This document shows positions 1 to 8,673 of a stretch of DNA of 64,000 bases, one piece after another. The DNA is from Pseudomonas peli. Its GTDB lineage: Bacteria > Pseudomonadota > Gammaproteobacteria > Pseudomonadales > Pseudomonadaceae. The notes below the pieces were generated by a model that saw nothing but the letters and a program-made list of their open reading frames with translations, did not search any database and had not been told where the DNA came from. The DNA is taken from positions 248,001 to 312,000 of the forward strand of contig NZ_FMTL01000004.1 in assembly GCF_900099645.1 (NCBI RefSeq). Reading direction: 5' to 3'. Position numbers and translations under genes: made by a program. The stretch's first letter is position 1. Each line of letters opens with the position of its first letter.

Positions 1-828
1 CAGCCACAGCATGGCCTCACGCCCATGCGGATCGGTGGCGCGAAACACCCGCCCCGGCGGACCGTAGGGGCAGGCCGAGAGCAGCACCCAACCATCCAGC
101 TGCAAACCAGGTTGTGCATCGACCACCGCGCGCCAAGGCTTGCGCGGGGCCAGCTCAGGCGCGCTATCGGCTTCGCCCGGCAGCAATAAAACAGCTGCGC
201 CGGGGGCTTGCAGCAATGGTGCAAGCAGCTCCGGCAATGGATCGCCTTGCAGGGTATCGCCCGCGCCGCAAAAGCCTTGCAAGTCCGCCACATCCAGCAG
301 CGGCTGCGGTGCCAGCAGCAACAGCTCGCCAGGGTTAAGGGTCAGGCTGTGCTGCACCAGCGCCAGTTCGGCCTGTGCGCCCAGCTGCAGGCCATCGCGG
401 CCGATCAGGCTCTGCGTGGTGCCGCCTTGATAGCGCCGTAAACCGATGGCCCCGGCCTGGAGAAACTGCGCCTCGCCGTTCTGCAGCAACAGCAACCCGG
501 CATTCAGTTGCGCGATGCTGCGGCCAGCCTGGCGTTGACGAAACAGCTGCTGATTGAAGGCTGCCAACACCTGCCGCGCCGCCTGGGCTTCGCTCCAGCC
601 ACCCGGCGTGCAACAGCAGTCGGCCAGCAGGCCATCCAGGTAGGACTCCAGACTACGCACCACATCAGTGCATTCGCGCGCCCAGAGCAGCGCTACCAGA
701 AGCACCGCCGGCTGTCCTTCCCGCACCGGCAGCCAGGTCGCACGGGCCCGTGCAGCCTGGTTGGGCAGGTCTCGACCGTTGCCGCAGAGCAGTTTGATGG
801 TGGGATGATGCAGACGCTCGATCGACAT
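1..828 (-). CDS. Partial PP2C-like / Ser-Thr protein kinase fusion (N-terminal part)
   Basis: This reading frame is open from an ATG at 828 to the left edge of the window, so only the first 276 codons are seen. A purine-rich GGGAGGG lies just upstream of the ATG. Residues about 1-220 look like the phosphatase half of the bifunctional phosphatase/kinase proteins of Pseudomonas, with WSEAQAARQVL, LNAGLLLLQNGEAQFLQAG and GELLLLAPQ segments. The Asp-rich metal motifs of active PP2C enzymes (such as DGMGG) are missing, so the domain may be inactive. Near residue 245 the sequence GWVLLSACPYGPPGRVFRA resembles the start of a kinase domain with its glycine loop. The kinase assignment is an inference because the catalytic part lies outside the window. 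Confidence 0.6.
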   Translation of the reverse strand, partial: MSIERLHHPTIKLLCGNGRDLPNQAARARATWLPVREGQPAVLLVALLWARECTDVVRSLESYLDGLLADCCCTPGGWSEAQAARQVLAAFNQQLFRQRQAGRSIAQLNAGLLLLQNGEAQFLQAGAIGLRRYQGGTTQSLIGRDGLQLGAQAELALVQHSLTLNPGELLLLAPQPLLDVADLQGFCGAGDTLQGDPLPELLAPLLQAPGAAVLLLPGEADSAPELAPRKPWRAVVDAQPGLQLDGWVLLSACPYGPPGRVFRATDPHGREAMLWL

Positions 829-939
829 TGGCAGCCCTCCCAGATCGCAGATAAGCATGCCGTTGCAGCCTTTGTGCCGACTTGCTCAGCACTGACACCC
901 GGCTTATGGTGGACGCTTTCCACCGTCCGAGCAGAGTCC

Positions 940-1779
940 ATGTGGTCGCTCCGCGCCTGGCGTCGCCGGCGTATCCTTGCCCGTCATCCCATCAGCAGCA
1001 CGCAGTGGCAGGCTGTATTGCAGCACTTGCCGATCCTCGATGGCCTGGATGACGCCGAACAGCAGCGCCTGCGCGAACGCGCTGTGCTGTTTCTCCATCA
1101 CAAACACCTCAGCGCCCTGCCCGGCGTAGACCTCGACGCCCAGGCGCGTCTGCTGCTGGCGGTGCAGGCCGAACTGCCGCTGCTGCACCTGGCCGATCTC
1201 AACTGGTATCAGGGCTTCCATGAGATCGTCCTCTACCCAGATGACTTCGTCAGCCCGCAGCGCCACCGCGACGCCAGCGGCGTAGTCCACGAATGGGACG
1301 CCGAGCATAGTGGCGAAGCCTGGCAGCAAGGCCCGGTGATCCTAGCCTGGCCCGGCGTGCAGGCCAGCGGCCAATGGGATGGCTACAACCTGGTGATCCA
1401 CGAACTGGCGCACAAGCTGGACATGCTTAACGGCGACGCCAACGGCCTGCCGCCGTTGCACAGCACTATGGCGGTGCAGGCGTGGGCCCAAGCCATGCAG
1501 AGCGCCTTTGATCAGATGAATGCAGAGCTGGATGCCAATCCCGAGGCCGACACCGCCATCGACCCTTATGCAGCGGAAAACCCGGCAGAATTCTTCGCCG
1601 TCACCAGCGAATACTTCTTCAGCGCCCCAGACCTGCTCGCCGGCGCCTTCCCGGCGGTATACGCGCAGCTGGCGCTGTTCTACCGACAGGATCCACTGGC
1701 CCGCCTGCAGCAGTTGCAAGCCAGCAACCCCGACTACCAGGTCAGAACTGAAGACAGTGGGTTCGCGACCAATGGCTAG
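940..1779 (+). CDS. mtfA: MtfA-family zinc metallopeptidase
   Basis: The product (279 aa) belongs to the M90/MtfA family. E. coli MtfA is an aminopeptidase that also binds the glucose repressor Mlc. The zinc motif HELAH is at residues 154-158, and a conserved Glu-rich segment (AAENPAEFFA, near 213-222) follows in the place expected for the third ligand. The N-terminal half carries the family's GFHE-x(4)-YP-x-x-FV signature. The frame is open much further upstream (to 508), but that part overlaps the divergent gene and does not resemble MtfA. The ATG at 940 gives the usual family length of about 265-280 residues. Pseudomonas lacks the E. coli Mlc/PtsG circuit, so the role here is uncertain, although the enzyme family is clear. 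Confidence 0.85.
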   Translation: MWSLRAWRRRRILARHPISSTQWQAVLQHLPILDGLDDAEQQRLRERAVLFLHHKHLSALPGVDLDAQARLLLAVQAELPLLHLADLNWYQGFHEIVLYPDDFVSPQRHRDASGVVHEWDAEHSGEAWQQGPVILAWPGVQASGQWDGYNLVIHELAHKLDMLNGDANGLPPLHSTMAVQAWAQAMQSAFDQMNAELDANPEADTAIDPYAAENPAEFFAVTSEYFFSAPDLLAGAFPAVYAQLALFYRQDPLARLQQLQASNPDYQVRTEDSGFATNG

Positions 1780-1813
1780 GCATCCCGGCGTAGCAACCCC
1801 TGGTGAATATGCC

Positions 1814-1819
1814 TATAAT
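1814..1819 (+). promoter_or_regulatory. Candidate -10 element of ppa
   Basis: A perfect TATAAT lies 38 bases before the ppa ATG. No good -35 hexamer is visible at 16-18 bases upstream (the sequence there is near TAGCAA). This would be a sigma-70 promoter for a highly expressed housekeeping gene, judged from the -10 box alone. Confidence 0.5.
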
Positions 1820-1857
1820 CGCGCCACTTTTTTGGCCCACCCTTCGGGAGTCGCCCC

Positions 1858-2385
1858 ATGAGCTACAGCAAGATCCCAGCTGGTAAAGACCTGCCAAACG
1901 ACATCTACGTCGCCATCGAGATCCCGGCCAACCACGCGCCGATCAAATACGAAATCGACCACGACACCGATTGCCTGATGGTCGACCGCTTCATGGCCAC
2001 CCCGATGTTCTACCCGGCCAACTACGGTTTTATCCCGCACACCCTGGCTGACGACGGTGATCCCCTCGACGTACTGGTTGTCACTCCATATCCAGTGGCA
2101 CCAGGTTCGGTTATCCGCGCCCGTCCAGTAGGCGTGCTGCTGATGAGCGACGAAGCCGGCGGCGACGCCAAGCTGGTTGCCGTACCGCACGACAAACTGA
2201 CCGTGCTGTACAAAGACGTACAGGAATACACCGACCTGCCCCCACTGCTGATCGAGCAGATCAAGCACTTCTTCGAGAACTACAAAGATCTCGAGAAGGG
2301 CAAGTGGGTCAAGGTTGAAGGCTGGGCTGGCGCCGATGAGGCCCGCAACCTGATTAACAAGGCGGTCGCTGCTTACCAAAAATAA
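1858..2385 (+). CDS. ppa: Inorganic pyrophosphatase
   Basis: This is a family I soluble inorganic pyrophosphatase (175 aa), which hydrolyses PPi to two phosphates in the cytoplasm and pulls biosynthetic reactions forward. The length equals that of the bacterial hexameric enzymes. The signature [10 protein letters not shown] around residues 64-73 carries the metal-binding aspartates, and [12 protein letters not shown] near the N-terminus and [10 protein letters not shown] near the C-terminus are typical. The start is the ATG preceded by CGGGAG. A strong terminator follows 17 bases after the stop, so it is probably transcribed alone. Confidence 0.98.
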   Translation: MSYSKIPAGKDLPNDIYVAIEIPANHAPIKYEIDHDTDCLMVDRFMATPMFYPANYGFIPHTLADDGDPLDVLVVTPYPVAPGSVIRARPVGVLLMSDEAGGDAKLVAVPHDKLTVLYKDVQEYTDLPPLLIEQIKHFFENYKDLEKGKWVKVEGWAGADEARNLINKAVAAYQK

Positions 2386-2401
2386 GTAGCTACCACCCCC
2401 T

Positions 2402-2427
2402 AAAAGCCGGCCACAAGCCGGCTTTTT
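2402..2427 (+). terminator. Rho-independent terminator of ppa
   Basis: Ten-base inverted repeat AAAAGCCGGC / GCCGGCTTTT with a CACAA loop, running into TTTTTT, right after the ppa stop codon. Confidence 0.92.
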
Positions 2428-2603
2428 TATTGCCTGTAATTTATGGCAGCCACCCTTCTAACCGTCGCTGCGTGACGTTAAAAACGGCTCCACACAGCTT
2501 TTTATGCCAGCGATGTGGCCAACCCATGCGCCAGCGACCTTGGTCGACTTGGCCCCACCGCGCGCGCTGGTTAAGCTGCTGACCTTTTGCCCGAGCCTTT
2601 GCC

Positions 2604-3374
2604 ATGCCTGTGTTCGAGATTCTGCTGCTGGTGCTTGCCGGTTTTGCTGCTGGTGGGATGAATGCCCTGGCCGGTGGCGGCACGTTTTTCTCTTTTCCGG
2701 CGTTGCTTGCTGCGGGTCTGCCGCCGGTGACGGCCAACGCCACCAATGCCGTGGCGCTGTGGCCGGCCAGCCTGGCTGGGGCCTGGGCGGCGCGGGATTC
2801 GCTGCGCCCGCTGGGACGCTATCTGCTGCCGCTGCTGGCCGCCGGGCTGGCGGGAGGCTTGCTGGGTGGGCTGTTGCTGCTGGTTGGCGGCGATGCTGTG
2901 TTTGCCAAACTGATTCCCTGGCTGCTGCTGGCCGCCACCGCGCTGTTTGCCGCCAGCCCCTGGCTTAGTCGCTGGTTGGCCGCCCGCCGCGCCGAGGCAG
3001 CACAACCGCCGCACGGCCCGCTGTCACTGGCCGCGCATATCGGCGTATCGATCTATGGCGGCTACTTCGGCGCTGGCATGGGCATTCTGCAACTGGCGGT
3101 GTTTTCCATCGAAGGTCACCCGCTGGCCCGCGCCAATGCCCTGAAGAACCTGATTTCGGCGGTGATCTACAGCGTCGCCACGGCGACTTTTATTATCGCA
3201 GGCAGAGTCAGTTGGTATGAGCTGATGATTCTGTTGGTGGGTGCCACCGTGGGCGGCTATGTCGGCGGCGCGCTGGGCCAGCGCCTACCAGCCAAATTCC
3301 TGCGTCTGCTGGTGATCGTTGTGGGCAGCGGGATGACGCTTTATTACTTCTGGGCGACCTATTTCGCCCAGTAG
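2604..3374 (+). CDS. TSUP (TauE/SafE) family membrane transporter
   Basis: A 256-residue integral membrane protein of the TauE/SafE (TSUP, formerly DUF81) family, whose members export or import sulfur-containing and organic anions. The family signature is clear in both halves: GGMNALAGGGTFFSFPALL near residue 17 and ISIYGGYFGAGMGILQLA-type sequence near residue 150, followed by LKNLISAV. Hydrophobic stretches fit about eight membrane segments. The start ATG is at 2604 and the stop lies six bases before the end of the convergent araC-like gene. The substrate cannot be told from sequence. Confidence 0.88.
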   Translation: MPVFEILLLVLAGFAAGGMNALAGGGTFFSFPALLAAGLPPVTANATNAVALWPASLAGAWAARDSLRPLGRYLLPLLAAGLAGGLLGGLLLLVGGDAVFAKLIPWLLLAATALFAASPWLSRWLAARRAEAAQPPHGPLSLAAHIGVSIYGGYFGAGMGILQLAVFSIEGHPLARANALKNLISAVIYSVATATFIIAGRVSWYELMILLVGATVGGYVGGALGQRLPAKFLRLLVIVVGSGMTLYYFWATYFAQ

Positions 3375-3380
3375 CAACCC

Positions 3381-4373
3381 TTAACTTTTCCCGCGCTTGC
3401 GAAACTCAACCGGTGTCTCGCCGACCCAGCGTTTAAAGGCGCGATAGAAGGTGCTCGGCTCGGAGAAGCCGGTGCGTTCGACTATCACCTCAATGCGCTC
3501 GTCGGTGTTAAGCAGCAGATCTTTGGCCAAACGGCAACGGTAGTCGGTGACCAGGTCGTTAAAGCGCACCCCGGCCATCGCCAGGCGCTCGCGCAGCCGC
3601 CGCGCCGGCATATTCAGCCGCGCCGCGACCTGCTCCAGGGTGGCGCCGCTGTCGACCAGCAACTCGCCAATCAATTCGCGCACCTTGCGCACCAGGTCCA
3701 GGCGTTCGACTTCGGCCAACTGCCGACGCGCCAGCGATTCGTGCATACGCAGCAGTTCTGGCGCGGCATGCCGTGAGGTCTTGTCCAGCACCGAGGCATT
3801 GAACACCAGCGCGTAACGCTCGCTGCCCAATTGCGCCGGGCAGCCGTATACCTGCTGATAGCGCTCGGCCGGCGCGCCATCGGCATGCATAAACTGCACT
3901 TCATGGGGAGTGAAATCGCCTTCGGTCAGCGCATCAAACAGGCGGATTACTGCGCCGGCGAGCATTTCCGGGAAGTGTCGCGGCGTACCGGGAATCAGCC
4001 CGAGCACCAGCACCGCGCGGTCGTCCTGCACCTCCAGCTTGGCATTCAGGGTATCGGAGAGCAGACGCACATAGCGCAGAGCATGGCGCAGGCCTTCGCC
4101 GAAGGTTTCGCTGGAAAGGAACAGGTATTCCAGCAGCAAGCCGTGGAATGCCGGCAGGTGCTGGGCCAGGTAGAGGCCGACATGCTCTTCGCCGCACTCA
4201 TCGATAGCGGCTTTCCAGAACAATGCCTGGGCCGCATGAGGAAAGCGCCCGGCAGGCAAGCCTCCAGGCGGCAGGCCAACGCGGGCCAGCACGCGATCGG
4301 GGTCGGTACCGCTGGCACGCAAGGCGTCGATCACCGGGCGCATCAGCGCCACGTCGTCAGTCAGGTCACGCAT
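3381..4373 (-). CDS. AraC-family transcriptional regulator (OruR-like)
   Basis: A 330-residue AraC/XylS regulator. The first 200 or so residues form the arabinose-binding-like domain found in OruR/ArgR-type proteins of Pseudomonas (FPHAAQALFWKAA, HVGLYLAQHLP). The C-terminal 100 residues hold two helix-turn-helix motifs, the second being ERTGFSEPSTFYRAFKRWVGETPVEFR, here quoted only for its FSEPSTFYRAFKRW core. It is divergent from the MaoC-domain gene at 4555, with 181 bases between the starts, so it may control that gene. The inducer is unknown. Confidence 0.85.
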   Translation of the reverse strand: MRDLTDDVALMRPVIDALRASGTDPDRVLARVGLPPGGLPAGRFPHAAQALFWKAAIDECGEEHVGLYLAQHLPAFHGLLLEYLFLSSETFGEGLRHALRYVRLLSDTLNAKLEVQDDRAVLVLGLIPGTPRHFPEMLAGAVIRLFDALTEGDFTPHEVQFMHADGAPAERYQQVYGCPAQLGSERYALVFNASVLDKTSRHAAPELLRMHESLARRQLAEVERLDLVRKVRELIGELLVDSGATLEQVAARLNMPARRLRERLAMAGVRFNDLVTDYRCRLAKDLLLNTDERIEVIVERTGFSEPSTFYRAFKRWVGETPVEFRKRGKS

Positions 4374-4554
4374 ATTGAAGAGTTCTTATTGTGTGCGAGG
4401 CGCGGCCATCTTAGGCAGCTTTAGGCCCTGCGCTCAAGGCGTGAATCGCGCTCGGTTGAGCGATTGACTGGCCCGCCACACAGCTAGGCGATACGGCCAA
4501 TGCATGCCGTGGGTAGCCGACTAAGCTGCTGCCACCGTTCTGAGGAGTTAGCCC

Positions 4555-5409
4555 ATGGCCATCGACTGGCTCGAACTGCCCGCACCACCTGCCTTACCCG
4601 CCCTGTTTCTGCGCGCAGCCATACGCCGGCGCGTGACCGGCCGCAGCCTGCCCGAACTGGGCGTGCGCTGTCAGGTCACGGTCGACCCCAAGCACCTGGC
4701 GCGCTATCGGCAGATCTGCGGATTTAGCGATGATCATCTGCTGCCCGCACCCTACCCGCATATTCTGGCGTTTGCCCTGCAGATGCAGCTGCTCACCGAC
4801 AAGCGCTTCCCCTTCCCGCTGCTCGGCCTGGTGCATCTGGAGAACCATATTCGCGTGCTGCGCCCGCTCGGCGGCCTCGGGCCGTTCACCGTCAGCGTGC
4901 AGGTGCAGGACCTGCAGCCCCACGACAAGGGCGCGACCTTCAGCCTGATCACCCAGCTGCACGATCAACTCGGCCTGCTCTGGGAAGGTGACAGCCGTAT
5001 CCTCTGCCGCGCCCTGCGCCTGGGCGGCAAGCCGGCCGAACGCGAAGCCGAAACCGCGCTTACCCAGACCACCCTCGCGCACTGGCAAGCACCGGCGGAC
5101 ATCGGCCGGCGCTACGCGCGCGTCGCTGGCGACTACAACCCGATCCATATGTTTGCCGCCACCGCCAAGCTGTTCGGCTTCCCCCGCGCCATTGCCCACG
5201 GCCTGTGGAACAAGGGCCGCGCCCTGGCCGAACTGGGCCCGCGCCTACCGGATGCCGGTTACAGCGTGAGCGTACGCTTCCAGAAACCGGTGCTGTTGCC
5301 GGCCGAGGTGCGTCTGCTGGCCAGCGAGCCCGGCAGCCATGGCCAGTTCAGCCTCCTCGGCCAGAATGATCTGAGCCATATGAGCGGCAGTTGGCAGCCG
5401 CTGGACTAG
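4555..5409 (+). CDS. MaoC-like dehydratase domain protein
   Basis: A 284-residue protein with a double hot-dog layout. Its C-terminal half is a MaoC-type hydratase domain: residues about 190-215 read GDYNPIHMFAATAKLFGFP and then AHGLW, with Asp193 and His198 as the likely catalytic pair of (R)-enoyl-CoA hydratases. The N-terminal half is a second, less conserved hot-dog region. A GAGGAG ribosome binding site lies seven bases before the ATG. Proteins of this kind hydrate acyl-CoA thioesters. The specific substrate is not visible, and the divergent AraC-type regulator is the only context clue. Confidence 0.82.
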   Translation: MAIDWLELPAPPALPALFLRAAIRRRVTGRSLPELGVRCQVTVDPKHLARYRQICGFSDDHLLPAPYPHILAFALQMQLLTDKRFPFPLLGLVHLENHIRVLRPLGGLGPFTVSVQVQDLQPHDKGATFSLITQLHDQLGLLWEGDSRILCRALRLGGKPAEREAETALTQTTLAHWQAPADIGRRYARVAGDYNPIHMFAATAKLFGFPRAIAHGLWNKGRALAELGPRLPDAGYSVSVRFQKPVLLPAEVRLLASEPGSHGQFSLLGQNDLSHMSGSWQPLD

Positions 5410-5521
5410 GCGCACCGCAAGGCTTGGCGTTTTTGCGGGGGCCGATTATCGTGTCGACTCCTGCGCCCACGCGGTCATGGTTGACCCGCACGGCAACTCC
5501 AATGGATCAGAGAGCCTCAGC

Positions 5522-6283
5522 ATGAAAAACACCGCCGTACTTGCCACGTCCATCGTCCTCGCCTTCAGCGCACTGCAGGCCAATGCCCTCGACGCGTCCG
5601 GGCAGCGCTATGTCAATCAGCTGGTGCAGGGCGGCCCGGTGTCGATTCGCGAGGCCGCGCAGAGCATCTATCACAGCGGCTACCGTGACCAGGAAACCCT
5701 CGACGTCGCCGCCGAAGTGCTGCTGCAGAAGTACCGCAGCGCCTCCGACAACACCACTTCCGACGCTCTGGCCTGGGTTTGCAAGGCCTTGGCCAGCTCA
5801 GGTAACGGCCGCTACAAGCCGGTGCTGAGCGAAGTGGTGGCCAACTCCGACAACCGCAAGCTCGACCGTCATTGCGAGAAAGCCGCTGACAGCCTTAGCG
5901 CCGGTGGCGCGCCTTACACCGCAGGCAGCGTCAACCTGGACGCCTACCGCGCCGGCCAGGGCCAAGCGGCTACTAGCACGCAAACGCTGACGCCCGCTGC
6001 TGCACCAGCGACCGCCGCCCAGGGCAGCGGCTCGTTCAGCGATATACGCACCGGTATGAGCATGGATGAAGTCAATGCGCTGCTCGGCGCGCCGACCGCC
6101 ACCTTCTCGCACCAGACAGGCAAGGCATGGATCCCGTTCAACTTCAAAGGTAAGGACGTCGCCCGCGTGGTGTCGCTGTACAAAGGCAAGGGGCGCATTA
6201 CGTTTTCCCAGGAAAGTGTCTATGCCAACGTCTGGCGCGTGCTGGAAGTGACTAACAACCCGAACGAAAGCGGCTACCCATAA
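5522..6283 (+). CDS. Secreted protein with C-terminal BamE/SmpA-like domain
   Basis: A 253-residue exported protein. The frame is open from 5477, but the ATG at 5522 begins a standard signal peptide (MKNTAVLATSIVLAFSALQANA). The N-terminal mature part (to about residue 145) is helical and unrecognised. After a Thr/Ala/Pro-rich linker, the last 85 residues (from GSFSDIRTGMSMDEVNALLGAP) have the look of a BamE/OmlA fold, a small lipoprotein-type domain that often binds outer-membrane partners. There is no lipobox, so this should be a soluble periplasmic protein. Function unknown. Confidence 0.75.
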   Translation: MKNTAVLATSIVLAFSALQANALDASGQRYVNQLVQGGPVSIREAAQSIYHSGYRDQETLDVAAEVLLQKYRSASDNTTSDALAWVCKALASSGNGRYKPVLSEVVANSDNRKLDRHCEKAADSLSAGGAPYTAGSVNLDAYRAGQGQAATSTQTLTPAAAPATAAQGSGSFSDIRTGMSMDEVNALLGAPTATFSHQTGKAWIPFNFKGKDVARVVSLYKGKGRITFSQESVYANVWRVLEVTNNPNESGYP

Positions 6284-6294
6284 CCTGCGGTATC

Positions 6295-6326
6295 GGTTTG
6301 CCGGCTTGAAGACCGGCCGGCAAACC
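6295..6326 (+). terminator. Intergenic hairpin without T-tract
   Basis: A ten-base inverted repeat, GGTTTGCCGG and CCGGCAAACC, flanks a 12-base loop just after the BamE-like gene. There is no T-run, so it may be a weak or Rho-assisted terminator or an mRNA-end stabiliser. It ends 33 bases before the MazG-like start codon. Confidence 0.45.
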
Positions 6327-6359
6327 CCGAAGCTATGCTCCTCTTTGCTGGAGCGCCTG

Positions 6360-6680
6360 ATGAACCTCGCCGAACTGACCACCCGCATGCACGCCATTCG
6401 TGACCACAACGACTGGCGGCCATTCCACAGCCCGAAGAACCTGGCCATGGCGGCCAGCGTGGAAATGGCCGAGCTGGTGGAAATCTTCCAGTGGCTGACC
6501 GAAGCGCAGTCCCGCGAACTGCCAGCTGAACACCTGGCCCATGCCGGCCAGGAAATCGGCGACGTGATCCTCTACCTGGTGCTGCTGTGCGGCGAGCTGG
6601 GCCTGGATATGGAACAGGTGGTGCGCGCCAAGCTGGCCGACAACGAACGGCGCTTCCTCGGGAGCGCATCCAATGAGTGA
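6360..6680 (+). CDS. MazG-like nucleotide pyrophosphohydrolase
   Basis: A 106-residue all-helical NTP pyrophosphohydrolase of the MazG/RS21-C6 type. These hydrolyse (d)NTPs, often dCTP or modified forms, to the monophosphate and PPi, acting as house-cleaning enzymes. The metal site is seen as EMAELVEIFQW (Glu pairs near residues 38-45) and EIGDVILYL (Glu and Asp near 67-71). The ATG at 6360, with GGAG upstream, is preferred over an earlier in-frame start at 6306 that lies in the upstream hairpin. The last eight bases overlap cmoM, so the two are translationally coupled. Confidence 0.85.
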   Translation: MNLAELTTRMHAIRDHNDWRPFHSPKNLAMAASVEMAELVEIFQWLTEAQSRELPAEHLAHAGQEIGDVILYLVLLCGELGLDMEQVVRAKLADNERRFLGSASNE

Positions 6681-7422
6681 TCGTCACTTCGACGAACTGG
6701 CCACGCGCTTTGCCGAGAAGATCTATGGCGGCGCCAAGGGCGCGATTCGCCTGGCCGTACTCCAGGCTGACCTGGCCGAAGCGCTGCCCGAACGCCCACT
6801 GCGGGTGCTGGATATCGGCGCGGGCCTCGGCCATATGTCGCTGTGGCTGGCCGAGCGTGGCCATCAGGTGACGCTGACGGAACCCGCCGAGCCGATGTTG
6901 AATGGCGCCCGCGAGCGCTTTGCCGCCGCTGGACAAGACGCCACCTTTATCCAGACACCTTGGCAGGACCTGCTCGGCCAGCTTGAGCAACCCTATGACC
7001 TGGTGATCTGCCATGCGGTGCTGGAATGGTTAGCCGAGCCGCACAGCATCCTGCCGGTATTGCACCAGCTGTGCGCGCCCGGCGGCTGGTTATCGCTGGC
7101 GTTCTACAACAAGGATGCGCTGATCTACCGTAACCTGCTCAAGGGCCACTTCCGCAAACTGCGCAAGGCCGAGTTCGCCGGGGAAAAACAGAGCCTGACC
7201 CCGCAGATGCCGCTTGATCCGCGCGAGCTGGCGGCGCAACTTGAGGCTAATTGGCAGGTCGAAAGCCAGAGTGGCGTGCGGGTGTTTCACGACTATATGC
7301 CGCAGCCATTCCAAGCCAAGGCTGAGCTGCTCGACCTGCTGGAAATGGAGCTGGCCTACCGCCGCCACCCGAGCTTTTCCGGGCTGGGGCGCTACCTGCA
7401 CTGGATCTGCCGGCCACGCTGA
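6673..7422 (+). CDS. cmoM: tRNA 5-carboxymethoxyuridine methyltransferase CmoM
   Basis: A 249-residue class I SAM methyltransferase. CmoM methylates the carboxyl group of 5-carboxymethoxyuridine at tRNA position 34 to give mcmo5U. The start [20 protein letters not shown] matches the CmoM N-terminus (Asp-Arg-x-Phe-Asp and IYGxxKG), and motif [10 protein letters not shown] lies near residues 44-52. Motif [10 protein letters not shown] is also typical. It overlaps the MazG-like gene by eight bases. Confidence in the family is high, and in the exact reaction good. Confidence 0.88.
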   Translation: MSDRHFDELATRFAEKIYGGAKGAIRLAVLQADLAEALPERPLRVLDIGAGLGHMSLWLAERGHQVTLTEPAEPMLNGARERFAAAGQDATFIQTPWQDLLGQLEQPYDLVICHAVLEWLAEPHSILPVLHQLCAPGGWLSLAFYNKDALIYRNLLKGHFRKLRKAEFAGEKQSLTPQMPLDPRELAAQLEANWQVESQSGVRVFHDYMPQPFQAKAELLDLLEMELAYRRHPSFSGLGRYLHWICRPR

Positions 7423-7451
7423 TTGCCCTCTCACTGGAGGCTGAACACTCA

Positions 7452-8045
7452 ATGAAAAGACTGGGCGCATTACTGCTACTGGCGAGCCTCGCAGCCTGCC
7501 AGAGCGACAACCCGTATACCGCCGAAAGTAAGCCCCTGCCGCCTGCACCCGCACAGGCGGCCCAGCAACTGGATCTCAGCGCCTATCCGGCAAAACCACG
7601 CGACTTCGGCCGTTACCTCACCTGGAGCTGGCAACGCCTGCCTGCCGGCACGGCCTGGGCCAGCTCCGAGCAGGTGCAGGAAGCCCTCAGCAATGCCCTC
7701 GACCAACGCGGCCTGCGCCCGCATCGGGCCGGTAAAACCAGCGACCTCAAGGTCAGCGCCGAGCTGCGCTTGGAACAACGCCTGCGCCAGGTCACCGAAC
7801 ACTACGGCAGCCAGTACGGTCATAGTCGGTATGGCAACGACTACGGCATGTGGGGCAGCGCACCGCTGGTGCGCAGCTATACCGAAGAAGTCATGGTGGT
7901 GCGCATCGAACTGTTCGACGGCCAGGACGGCCAACCGGTCTGGAGTGCCAGCGCCGAAACCCTTAGCAGCGGCAGCCAGAGTGAACGCGCCGCCACGCTG
8001 CGCAACGCGGTCCAACAGGCCCTGACGGCATACCCGCCAAACTGA
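7452..8045 (+). CDS. DUF4136 lipoprotein (first of tandem pair)
   Basis: A 197-residue putative lipoprotein. The signal sequence [16 protein letters not shown] ends in a lipobox (LAAC, Cys16). The mature part has the DUF4136 pattern: [19 protein letters not shown] near the N-terminus, [15 protein letters not shown] in the middle and a C-terminal segment with [22 protein letters not shown] low-complexity Tyr/Gly/Ser patch ([15 protein letters not shown]) lies near residue 120. The residue after Cys is Gln-Ser rather than Asp, which predicts an outer-membrane location by the Lol rule. A related gene follows 24 bases downstream. Function unknown. Confidence 0.82.
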   Translation: MKRLGALLLLASLAACQSDNPYTAESKPLPPAPAQAAQQLDLSAYPAKPRDFGRYLTWSWQRLPAGTAWASSEQVQEALSNALDQRGLRPHRAGKTSDLKVSAELRLEQRLRQVTEHYGSQYGHSRYGNDYGMWGSAPLVRSYTEEVMVVRIELFDGQDGQPVWSASAETLSSGSQSERAATLRNAVQQALTAYPPN

Positions 8046-8069
8046 TTGCTGTATTAAAGGAGAGCACCC

Positions 8070-8633
8070 GTGCGTGCATCACTGCTGTTACTGCCCCTGC
8101 TGTTGATCCTCAGCGCCTGCCAAACCGCGCAGCTGCAGCGCGACTTCGACCCTAACCGGGATTTTGCCGCCTACCGCAGCTGGAGCTGGCAGGAACCGGC
8201 GGTGCAATACAAACCTGATGACCCGCGCCTGAAAAGCGACCTGACAGACCAGCGCATCCGCACGGCGGTCAGCCAACAGCTCGACCAACGCGGCCTGCGC
8301 CCGGCAGCGGCAAACACGCCAGGCGATCTCAAGGCGCAGGTGTGGATGATCGTCGACAATCGCCAGCAGCAGGTCAGTACCCAGCTCGGCGGGGCCTGGG
8401 GTGATCCTTGGAGCGGCGGCTTCTGGGGCGGCCCGAGTTATGTGGAAACCCGTACCCTGGACTATCAGGTCGGCACCCTGCAGATCGACCTGCTCGACGG
8501 CAAGGATGGCAAACTGGTCTGGCGCGGCAGCACTGAACAGGTGCTGCGCAATCCACATCCTAGCCCGAGCGAGCGCGAGGCCGCGATTCGCCGCAGCGTG
8601 GAGGAAGTGTTGAGTCAGTACCCGCCTCAATGA
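8070..8633 (+). CDS. DUF4136 lipoprotein (second of tandem pair)
   Basis: A 187-residue lipoprotein with a GTG start (AAAGGAG nine bases before it), signal peptide and lipobox LSAC (Cys16). It shares the DUF4136 plan of its upstream neighbour: [43 protein letters not shown] and a final SVEEVLSQYPPQ, against [35 protein letters not shown] and [11 protein letters not shown] in the first copy. The pair probably arose by tandem duplication followed by divergence. A Trp/Gly-rich loop (GGAWGDPWSGGFWGGPSY) replaces the Tyr/Gly patch of the first copy. Function unknown. Confidence 0.82.
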   Translation: MRASLLLLPLLLILSACQTAQLQRDFDPNRDFAAYRSWSWQEPAVQYKPDDPRLKSDLTDQRIRTAVSQQLDQRGLRPAAANTPGDLKAQVWMIVDNRQQQVSTQLGGAWGDPWSGGFWGGPSYVETRTLDYQVGTLQIDLLDGKDGKLVWRGSTEQVLRNPHPSPSEREAAIRRSVEEVLSQYPPQ

Positions 8634-8673
8634 GCAGCCGCGTGCCCACCCCGCTGACCTACAAGGATGTTGC

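Noticed and set aside
508-939. Long N-terminal extension of the MtfA frame
   Set aside because: It lies opposite the start of the divergent kinase-like gene, has no family resemblance, and MtfA homologues begin near 940.
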